Of a stretch of DNA of 8,503 nucleotides, positions 1-5,967 are shown one piece after another. How positions within the stretch are numbered: position 1 is the stretch's first letter; each line of letters starts with the position of its first letter. This stretch comes from DYTH01 sp964552725. GTDB taxonomy: Bacteria; Desulfobacterota; Syntrophia; Syntrophales; UBA5619. The stretch covers positions 1 through 8,503 of the forward strand of contig CAZKHU010000113.1 in NCBI GenBank assembly GCA_964552725.1, read 5' to 3'. The position numbers were made by a program, and so were the translations under genes. The notes under the pieces were generated by a model that had not been told where the DNA came from, made no database searches, and worked only from the letters and a program-made list of their open reading frames with translations.

Positions 1-1010
1 TCAAGCGTTATCTTTTCAATCAGGCAGAACGGGTGGGACGTTTGATGGAAGCCACCCGCATGCAGAAAAAAAATCCCTCGTTGCTCTTGACTGTTCTATA
101 TAAACTTTCCTCCTTAATAATTTATCGCCGTCTTCTGGACCGCATGGGATGTGCCAATTTTCTCGGCGCCTATACCGGCGGACATCCGATAAGCCCTGAT
201 GTAATAATTTTTTTCCGCTCCTTCGGCCTCAATTTGAAGCAGTGTTACGGTCTGACCGAGTCCGGCGGCATCTTCCAGATTCAGCCCGATGATGAAGTGA
301 AACCGGAAACGGTCGGCAAGCCGCTGCCCGGGGTTGAGATAAAAATTGATGAAAACCAGGAGGTGCTGATTCGGAGTGCTTCCACCTTTCAGGGATATTA
401 TCAGAATCCTCTGGCGACCGAAGCTGCGTATTCCGACGGATGGCTGCGGACCGGCGATGCCGGCTATCTGGATCAGGATGGCCATCTGCTGATTATCGGT
501 CGCAAGGAAGAAGTAATCCGCAACAGGAGCGGCGAGGCCTTTTCCCCGGATTTCATAGAGACAAGGTTGAAATTCAGTCCCTTTATTAAAGAAGCCGTCA
601 TCTTTGGCGAGGGACGTCCTTTTCTGACGGCCCTGATCAACATCGATCTCGGCAACACCGGGAGCTGGGCGGAAAAAAGAATGATCCCCTACACGACCTA
701 CACGGATCTTTCCCAACAGCCGCCAGTGGAGGAGCTGATTCTCGCAGAGGTGCGCGCCGTCAATCAGCAGTTGCCGGATGTCATGAAAATCAACAAGTTT
801 ATACTCCTTTATAAGCTGCTTGATGCCGATGACGAGGAGTTGACCCGAACGGGCAAGGTTCGCCGCCACTTTGTCAGCGAATCTTACAGTCTTTTGATTG
901 AGGGGATGTACACCGGCAAAGACGAGATCCCCATCAAGGGAAAGGTACGCTATCGGGATGGTCAGGTAGGCGAAATAGACACCATCGTTCGTGTTATAAC
1001 CGCTTTATAG
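1..1010 (+). CDS. AMP-forming acyl-CoA ligase (long-chain acyl-CoA synthetase type, Liv-linked), C-terminal part
   Basis: Partial gene: the frame is open to the left edge (first whole codon at 3) and stops with TAG at 1008-1010, giving about 335 residues, roughly the C-terminal half of a ligase of this family. The family forms an acyl-adenylate from a carboxylic acid and ATP, then the CoA thioester, in the cytoplasm. Visible motifs are the A5 adenylation motif YGLTE (246-260), the A7 motif GWLRTGD (438-458), a GRKEE hinge region (from 501) and the C-terminal lysine motif TRTGKVRR (843-866). The N-terminal ATP-binding loop lies outside the window. The stretch NLKQCYGLTE and the tail after the lysine motif resemble ligases that I recall being encoded beside livHMF transporter genes, and livH follows 76 bases downstream. 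The substrate (fatty, branched or aromatic acid) cannot be read from this part. The GTG at 33 is internal, not the start. Confidence 0.9.
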   Translation, partial: KRYLFNQAERVGRLMEATRMQKKNPSLLLTVLYKLSSLIIYRRLLDRMGCANFLGAYTGGHPISPDVIIFFRSFGLNLKQCYGLTESGGIFQIQPDDEVKPETVGKPLPGVEIKIDENQEVLIRSASTFQGYYQNPLATEAAYSDGWLRTGDAGYLDQDGHLLIIGRKEEVIRNRSGEAFSPDFIETRLKFSPFIKEAVIFGEGRPFLTALINIDLGNTGSWAEKRMIPYTTYTDLSQQPPVEELILAEVRAVNQQLPDVMKINKFILLYKLLDADDEELTRTGKVRRHFVSESYSLLIEGMYTGKDEIPIKGKVRYRDGQVGEIDTIVRVITAL

Positions 1011-1012
1011 GA

Positions 1013-1018
1013 TATAAT
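1013..1018 (+). promoter_or_regulatory. Possible -10 element (TATAAT) ahead of livH
   Basis: A perfect TATAAT begins 3 bases after the ligase stop codon and about 70 bases before the livH start. No convincing -35 hexamer is seen 16-18 bases upstream (the sequence there is CGTGTT-like), so this is only a candidate internal promoter for livHMF. The rest of the 76-base gap shows no strong hairpin, so read-through from the ligase gene is also likely. Confidence 0.25.
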
Positions 1019-1073
1019 TTCAACTGTTCGTTACGCGTGTTTGCAAGCAACATTTTCAAGACACTGCAAGGTT

Positions 1074-1082
1074 AGGGAGGGG
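1074..1082 (+). promoter_or_regulatory. Strong ribosome binding site of livH
   Basis: AGGGAGGGG sits 4 bases before the GTG at 1087; its AGGGAGG core ends 6 bases before that codon. It supports GTG as the start of livH, because the next in-frame ATG (codon 23) would remove most of the first membrane segment. Confidence 0.75.
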
Positions 1083-1086
1083 TAAG

Positions 1087-1965
1087 GTGGATTTTTTTTT
1101 GCAGCTTCTGATTGGAGGTCTTTCCGTCGGGTTCGTCTACGGACTTTCCGCTATGGGTTTTGTAATGATCTTCAAATCGTCAAGCGTTTTGAACTTTGCC
1201 CATGGCGAGTTGCTCGCGCTGGGCGGTTATTTCTTTCTGATCTTCGTAACGGTCGTTAAACTTCCTGTAATCTTCGCCTTCATTTTTACGCTGCTTGCCT
1301 GTTTTATCACGGGAATCCTGATTGAAAGGGTTTTTCTCAGACCCCTGATCGGGGAGAAACTGATCTTTGTCATCATGCTGACCGTTGGTCTGGCGGCAAT
1401 GTTCAAAGGTTTGATTCTGCTGATCTGGGGAGGCAATCTCTACACCTATCCAAATTTTCTTCCGGAAGCGATGGGCATCCGCCTGGGAGTGGTCAGCATA
1501 CCCCCCGTTTATGTGGCGACCCTTGGGATAGGCATTTTCTTCCTGATCCTTTTCGGGCTGTTTTTTAAATTTTCCTCGCAGGGGATTTACATGCGTTCTG
1601 TTGCCGACAACCAGCGGGCCGCCCTTTCCCTCGGGGTCAATGTGAGGCGTGTTTTCGCCCTCTCCTGGGCAATAGCTGCCCTGGTAGCCGGAATGAGCGG
1701 CGTGGTGCTGGGGATAATCAATGGGGTCAACGTTCACGATCTGTCGGCTTTGGGCTTGAAAGTCTTTCCGGTAATCATTCTCGGCGGACTCGACAGCATC
1801 GGCGGCGCAATTGTCGGCGGTCTGATTATTGGCCTCCTGGAGACATTTACCGGGGGATATATTTCCCCATCGCTTCGCGATGTTGTTCCTTATATCATCC
1901 TGGTGTTTATTCTGCTGATCAAGCCATACGGCTTGTTCGGGTTAAAAGAAATCGAACGGGTTTAA
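1087..1965 (+). CDS. livH: Branched-chain amino acid-type ABC transporter permease LivH
   Basis: A 292-residue, highly hydrophobic inner-membrane protein of the usual LivH length, with multiple membrane segments from residue 3 to about 283. It would form half of the transmembrane channel of a HAAT-family importer, paired with LivM. Family marks are LNFAHGELLALGG (residues 35-47) in the N-terminal region, and the cytoplasmic ATPase-contact loop RSVADNQRAALSLGVNVRR (170-188) followed by ALVAGMSGVVLG. The conserved ILGGLDSIGGAIVGG (231-245) lies near the C-terminus. The GTG start is chosen because a strong Shine-Dalgarno sequence precedes it. livM starts 6 bases after the stop. Family and subunit assignment are firm. 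The transported substrate is not: proteins of this family also carry other small carboxylates and amides, and the linked acyl-CoA ligase hints at a carboxylic acid. Confidence 0.93.
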   Translation: MDFFLQLLIGGLSVGFVYGLSAMGFVMIFKSSSVLNFAHGELLALGGYFFLIFVTVVKLPVIFAFIFTLLACFITGILIERVFLRPLIGEKLIFVIMLTVGLAAMFKGLILLIWGGNLYTYPNFLPEAMGIRLGVVSIPPVYVATLGIGIFFLILFGLFFKFSSQGIYMRSVADNQRAALSLGVNVRRVFALSWAIAALVAGMSGVVLGIINGVNVHDLSALGLKVFPVIILGGLDSIGGAIVGGLIIGLLETFTGGYISPSLRDVVPYIILVFILLIKPYGLFGLKEIERV

Positions 1966-1971
1966 ATAAAG

Positions 1972-3042
1972 ATGAAAAAAATCCAATTACATCCATGCGG
2001 CAACTTCAATGAATCCTATGATCGGGAACTTACGGTCTTTTCTACCGACTTTGGCAGGATATGGGCCTTGGTCGGCATTATCTTACTGTTGGCAGTGCCG
2101 CTTATGCCGATCAGCCCTTATATCATTTATGTAATGAATATAACTGGGATAGCGGCAATTTCAGTAATCGGACTGAATCTGCTGACAGGCTTCACCGGCC
2201 AGATATCGCTTGGTCATGGGGCTTTCTTCGGAGTGGGGGCCTATGCCGGGGCGGTTCTTGCGACCAGGCTCAATCTTCCCATATTTGTAACGATCCCCTC
2301 CGCCGGATTGATCACCGCCGGGATTGGCATGATTTTCGGTGTTCCCTCCGGACGGCTCAAAGGTCTGTATTTGACTATCGCCACGCTGGCTGGCCAGTTT
2401 ATAATCGAATATGTCCTTGTCCACTGGGAATATATGACAAAGGGCACCATGGGGATCACGATGCCAATGCCCGTGTTCTTTGGATTCACCATCCAGGGTG
2501 ATATACCCTTTTATTATCTTATCTTTCCACTGCTTGCTTTGATGCTGTGGATTGCCGTCAACTTGATACGCACACGCTTTGGAAGGGCGTGGATTGCAAT
2601 AAGGGATAATGACAGGGCTGCTGAAGGAATGGGGATCCCGATTTTCCCGTACAAGGTATTTGCCTTTGCCGTCAGCTCTTTTTATGCCGGATTTGCCGGC
2701 GCCCTTTGGGCGTACTATATGGGAAGCATAACCACCGAACCATTCAACCTGTCACTCTCGGTTGAGTATCTCGCGATGGTGATAATCGGCGGCATGGGGA
2801 GCATTTCCGGCTCTGTTTTTGGCGCCATTTTTATTACGGTGTTGAACGAACTGTTGCGCTTTATGACGGATTCCCTGATGAACAGCGCAATCGTTACGCA
2901 ATTGGGGCTGAGCCTGGCGCCTTTGCGAGAGTTCTTTTACGGGGTTGCCATAGTCCTCTTTATACTTCTTGAACCGCGCGGATTGGCGGAGGTATGGCGG
3001 ATAGTCCGCTCTAACTTCCGCCTTTGGCCCTTTCCTTACTGA
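1972..3042 (+). CDS. livM: Branched-chain amino acid-type ABC transporter permease LivM
   Basis: A 356-residue inner-membrane protein, the second permease of the importer. A hydrophilic lead of about 29 residues containing a single cysteine (HPCGNF, residues 7-12) precedes the first membrane segment. The LivM core is clear: GLNLLTGFTGQISLGHGAFFG (67-87, split here by the conserved glycines), then the ATPase-contact loop RFGRAWIAIRDNDRAAEGMG (202-221), then VIIGGMGSISGSVFGA (270-285). The gene begins 6 bases after livH with no clear Shine-Dalgarno sequence in front of the ATG, so translational coupling to livH is likely. The start is kept because I recall LivM relatives with a similar cysteine-containing N-terminal lead. 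The stop codon is 11 bases before livF, leaving no room for a substrate-binding protein gene there. Confidence 0.92.
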   Translation: MKKIQLHPCGNFNESYDRELTVFSTDFGRIWALVGIILLLAVPLMPISPYIIYVMNITGIAAISVIGLNLLTGFTGQISLGHGAFFGVGAYAGAVLATRLNLPIFVTIPSAGLITAGIGMIFGVPSGRLKGLYLTIATLAGQFIIEYVLVHWEYMTKGTMGITMPMPVFFGFTIQGDIPFYYLIFPLLALMLWIAVNLIRTRFGRAWIAIRDNDRAAEGMGIPIFPYKVFAFAVSSFYAGFAGALWAYYMGSITTEPFNLSLSVEYLAMVIIGGMGSISGSVFGAIFITVLNELLRFMTDSLMNSAIVTQLGLSLAPLREFFYGVAIVLFILLEPRGLAEVWRIVRSNFRLWPFPY

Positions 3043-3053
3043 AGGTTTCTTAC

Positions 3054-3854
3054 ATGGAACAGAAATTGTTGCAGCTCAATAATATTTCAGTCGTTTATTC
3101 TGACGTTATCCAGGTGCTCAAGGGCGTTTCCCTCTCTGTTGAGAAAGGTCAGATTGTCTCCCTCCTCGGGAGCAACGGGGCAGGCAAGACGACAACCCTG
3201 AAGGCGATATCGGGACTGTTGAAACCGGAAAATGGCATGGTGACGGAGGGGGCGATTCTTTATAAGGATCGGCCGATGCACAACAAATCTCCGGAAGAAA
3301 TCACGAGAAACGGCATTATTCAGGTGCTGGAGGGTAGACAGCCATTCAAGTATCTGACAATAGAAGAAAACCTCAGGGTGGGAACGGCGACGAGGTCAGG
3401 GAAGCCCTATCAGGAGGACCTTGACAAGGTTTATAAATATTTCCCGGCGCTGAGCGCAATGCGCAAGAAGCTGGCCGGTTACTGCAGCGGCGGCGAATTG
3501 CAGATGCTTGTCATCGGACGAGGACTGATGGCCCATCCTGAATTGCTGCTTCTTGATGAACCATCCCTTGGTTTGGCCCCGATTCTCGTGCGGGAAATAT
3601 TCGGCATAATCCGCCGGATAAACGAGGAAGAGGGGACCACGATCATCCTTGTTGAACAAAACGCCCAGATGGCGTTGCAGATTGCCAATTATGGCTATGT
3701 AATGGAAAACGGGAAGATCGTGATGGAGGGAACAGCGGCGGACGTTCGCGAAAACCCTGATATCAAGGAATTCTATCTGGGAATGTCGGTAACGGGGGCT
3801 GCAAAATCTTATGATGAAGTGAAATCATACCGGCGCAGAAAAAGATGGCTTTAA
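3054..3854 (+). CDS. livF: Branched-chain amino acid-type ABC transporter ATP-binding protein LivF
   Basis: A 266-residue cytoplasmic ATPase subunit that powers the LivHM permease. Motifs in order: Walker A GSNGAGKT (residues 39-46), Q-loop glutamine at 90, signature CSGGE (144-148), Walker B LLLLDEP (164-170). VEQN stands at the usual H-loop position, as is normal in LivF proteins, which lack the histidine. The ATG at 3054 is chosen because GAAGG lies 8 bases upstream (3041-3045). A longer frame starting at 3024 would overlap livM and add ten residues unlike the family. After the ATPase core comes a basic tail ending in RRRKRWL (residues 240-266 overall), which I recall from LivF proteins of ligase-linked clusters. 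LivG, the usual partner ATPase, is not in the window. The stop codon faces recJ across 4 bases, with no hairpin between. Confidence 0.93.
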   Translation: MEQKLLQLNNISVVYSDVIQVLKGVSLSVEKGQIVSLLGSNGAGKTTTLKAISGLLKPENGMVTEGAILYKDRPMHNKSPEEITRNGIIQVLEGRQPFKYLTIEENLRVGTATRSGKPYQEDLDKVYKYFPALSAMRKKLAGYCSGGELQMLVIGRGLMAHPELLLLDEPSLGLAPILVREIFGIIRRINEEEGTTIILVEQNAQMALQIANYGYVMENGKIVMEGTAADVRENPDIKEFYLGMSVTGAAKSYDEVKSYRRRKRWL

Positions 3855-3858
3855 TTCC

Positions 3859-5595
3859 TTAATTATCCTTTATTATTGCGTCCCTCATTATCAATTGGAT
3901 GTTTTCCGCCCCGTTCCAGTCATTGATTTTGGGGGTGAAGACAATATCGAGCAGTGAATGGTTGATTCCCGGAAGATATTCGCCCTTGTTGAACCATATG
4001 GAATCACGGGAGATGCCCTCACGACTGACGCGCATTTTCAAATGATTGTTTCCGACAATTGCCGGGGATGAGACGCTGACATTTCTGGCGCAGAGGAACG
4101 GTTCCCGGTTGCCACTCCCAAACGGGGCCAGAATGTGGATTTGGGAAAGCAGTTCAAGGGTTATGTCGTCCAGTAGGCACTGAGCGTCGATTGCAGTGCA
4201 GGCGGTAAATTCCTGTTCCGGGCAACTGTCATTTATAATCTTGCTTAACTGCTTGGTGAAGGGGGCTATATTTTCCTCTTCTATCAGGATCCCGGCCGCG
4301 TAACGATGCCCCCCGTAGGCAAGCAGATGCGATTCGCACCGCTTGATTCCCTCAAATAGATTAAAATCGGCGGCACTGCGTCCCGATCCCTTTCCCAACC
4401 CATCTTTGATGCTGATAAGAATGGCTGGTCTGCCGAAACGGTCCGCCAGCTTGGAGGCGACAATCCCGATAACGCCCGGATGCCAGTCGGGGGAGGAAAA
4501 AACCATTGGTTCATTATCTCCCGCGGTTGCTGCCTGTGAGACAGTCTTTAGCAGTTGGGCGAAGATTGCCCTTTCCATCAACTGTCTTTTTTTGTTGAAG
4601 GCTTCGAGTTTTTGCGCAAGCATGCAGGCCTCTTCGGAAAATTCAGAAAGCAGCAGTTCGACTGCATAACCTGCCGAGGAAATTCTTCCCGCCGCATTTA
4701 TCCGGGGAAGCAGGGTAAATGAGGCCCGGCTCGCCTCCACAGCCTTACCCTCCAATCCACAGACCATTTTCAATGCGCGGATTCCGACTCTTGTGTCGTG
4801 CGATATCAGTTCCATGCCTATTTTGACGAATATCCGGTTTTCATCGACAAGAGGCACAACATCGCCTATTGTTCCCAACGCGACAAGATCGAGATAATCG
4901 CGCAGATTGGGATAACTGCCGTTGCTCCAGAACCCCTCGCTGCGCAGAGTTCCTCTCAAGGCGATAAGAAAATTGAAGACAATGCCGACAGCGGCCAGTT
5001 GCTTGAAGGGAAATGCGCAATCGGAGCGCTTCGGATTGACAATTGCGTCTGCCGGAGGCAGTGATTCCGATGGCTCATGGTGATCGAGGATGATCACATC
5101 GATTCCCAGTTGCTTGGCGAGCGATATCTCTTCATGATTTGCCATGCCGCAATCGACGGTAACGATCAACCCCGCCCCTTCAGAGTGAAATCGCTTGACG
5201 GCGGCCATATTAAGACCATAGCCCTCCGAAATCCTGTCCGGTATGTAGAAGATTGCATTGCATTGGATATCCCTGAGAAAGCGCAAAAGCACAGCGACCG
5301 AAGTTATCCCGTCTGCGTCATAATCGCCATAAACGATTATTTTCTTTTTTTGGCGCAAGGCGTAGATAAGACGTTCGACCGCCTTTTTCATGTCATGCAT
5401 CAAAAAGGGATTATGAAGGTCCTGGAGGGATGGAAAGAGGTAGCGTTTTACTTCATCGGGAGTGCCAATTTCACGACTGATAATGATTTCGGAAACTATC
5501 GGACTTATTCCCAGATTGCGAACCAGCAGGTCCTGGGCTTCCCTGTTTTCTTCCCGCAAATGCCAGCGGGTTGTCGGAAGGTCATGGACGGACAT
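3859..5595 (-). CDS. recJ: Single-stranded-DNA-specific exonuclease RecJ
   Basis: A 578-residue protein, almost exactly the length of E. coli RecJ. It would degrade single-stranded DNA 5' to 3' in recombinational repair, mismatch repair and base excision repair. DHH-domain metal and catalytic motifs are intact: YGDYDADG (residues 89-96), TVDCG (146-150), DHH (171-173) and VALGTIGDVVPL (238-249). These are followed by PRINAAGRI (297-305), WHPGVIGIVASKL (371-383), GSGRS (403-407) and the DHHA1 motif GGHRYAAG (428-435), then a C-terminal OB-like region. The ATG at 5595 is chosen over one 63 bases upstream: GGAG lies 4 bases before it, and the extra 21 residues of the longer form are hydrophobic and unlike RecJ. 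The gene is 109 bases downstream of rpmB, beyond a terminator, so it may have its own promoter. Confidence 0.95.
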   Translation of the reverse strand: MSVHDLPTTRWHLREENREAQDLLVRNLGISPIVSEIIISREIGTPDEVKRYLFPSLQDLHNPFLMHDMKKAVERLIYALRQKKKIIVYGDYDADGITSVAVLLRFLRDIQCNAIFYIPDRISEGYGLNMAAVKRFHSEGAGLIVTVDCGMANHEEISLAKQLGIDVIILDHHEPSESLPPADAIVNPKRSDCAFPFKQLAAVGIVFNFLIALRGTLRSEGFWSNGSYPNLRDYLDLVALGTIGDVVPLVDENRIFVKIGMELISHDTRVGIRALKMVCGLEGKAVEASRASFTLLPRINAAGRISSAGYAVELLLSEFSEEACMLAQKLEAFNKKRQLMERAIFAQLLKTVSQAATAGDNEPMVFSSPDWHPGVIGIVASKLADRFGRPAILISIKDGLGKGSGRSAADFNLFEGIKRCESHLLAYGGHRYAAGILIEEENIAPFTKQLSKIINDSCPEQEFTACTAIDAQCLLDDITLELLSQIHILAPFGSGNREPFLCARNVSVSSPAIVGNNHLKMRVSREGISRDSIWFNKGEYLPGINHSLLDIVFTPKINDWNGAENIQLIMRDAIIKDN

Positions 5596-5615
5596 GTTGC
5601 TCCGATAGAAAAAAG

Positions 5616-5643
5616 ATAATAACCATACCGGCGAGATAACCAA
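5616..5643 (-). promoter_or_regulatory. Candidate recJ promoter
   Basis: On the minus strand, TTGGTT (5643-5638) and TATTAT (5621-5616) are 16 bases apart, a weak -35 with a good -10. They end about 20 bases before the recJ start. The -35 falls in the T-rich tail of the rpmB terminator. This is a pattern match only; recJ could also be transcribed by terminator read-through. Confidence 0.3.
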
Positions 5644-5681
5644 GAAAGGCCGGGACAACTGAAGCAGAGTTCCCCCGGCCT
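5638..5681 (-). terminator. Rho-independent terminator of rpmB
   Basis: Reading the minus strand, AGGCCGGG (5681-5674) pairs perfectly with CCCGGCCT (5654-5647). Inside it an AACT/AGTT stem closes a 7-base loop (CTGCTTC), separated from the outer stem by a two-base internal mismatch. The stem is followed at once by TTCTTGGTT, a moderately T-rich tail. It lies 23 bases beyond the rpmB stop codon and has no T-tract in the other direction, so it should act on rpmB transcription. Confidence 0.75.
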
Positions 5682-5704
5682 GTCATGGCTCTTGAATAAA
5701 ATTC

Positions 5705-5902
5705 TCAGACAATCTTTTTGACAAAACCGGACCGGATGCAGCGAGTGCAAACCTTAACCTGCTTGACCCCTCCCGATTTATCGTCAACGCAACGAATTTT
5801 TTGGAGGTTGGGCTGCCATACCTTCGAATGCTTGTTGTTGGCATGGCTTACCTTATGGCCTTTTAACGACTTCTTTCCGCATATTTCGCAAACTTTTGAC
5901 AT
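5705..5902 (-). CDS. rpmB: 50S ribosomal protein L28, four-cysteine zinc form
   Basis: A 65-residue basic protein of the large ribosomal subunit. The L28 pattern is clear: start MSKVCEICGKK, then SHANNKHSKVWQPNLQ and VKVCTRCIRSG. Two CXXC pairs (residues 5-8 and 52-55) should bind zinc, marking the C+ version of L28 rather than the zinc-free paralog made under zinc limitation. The ATG at 5902 is chosen because AGGAG stands 7 bases upstream. The in-frame ATG at 5917 lies inside that ribosome binding site and would add five unneeded residues. The gene starts 65 bases after the phosphofructokinase stop. That gap contains TATGAT (a possible -10, without a good -35) and no terminator, so rpmB may be read both from upstream and from a local promoter. 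It ends in a strong terminator. Confidence 0.97.
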   Translation of the reverse strand: MSKVCEICGKKSLKGHKVSHANNKHSKVWQPNLQKIRCVDDKSGGVKQVKVCTRCIRSGFVKKIV

Positions 5903-5909
5903 AGCCGTA

Positions 5910-5914
5910 CTCCT
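5910..5914 (-). promoter_or_regulatory. Ribosome binding site of rpmB
   Basis: AGGAG on the minus strand, 7 bases before the ATG at 5902. It decides between two in-frame ATG codons, since the upstream one overlaps this site. Confidence 0.75.
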
Positions 5915-5967
5915 CATTGAAATGTTGCGCGGGTTTAAATCATATTGGCCAGAAATGCAAGCGTTTT

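Noticed and set aside
114..869. Long open frame on the minus strand opposite the acyl-CoA ligase (251 codons).
   Set aside because: It is antisense to a gene with clear family motifs, has no recognisable domain, and looks like a by-product of codon bias.
3024..3053. Longer livF start overlapping the end of livM.
   Set aside because: The ATG at 3054 has a well-placed GAAGG, and the ten extra residues do not resemble LivF N-termini.
5596..5658. Longer recJ start adding 21 residues.
   Set aside because: The added residues are hydrophobic and unlike RecJ, and the region coincides with the candidate promoter. The ATG at 5595 has a GGAG site and gives the usual RecJ length.
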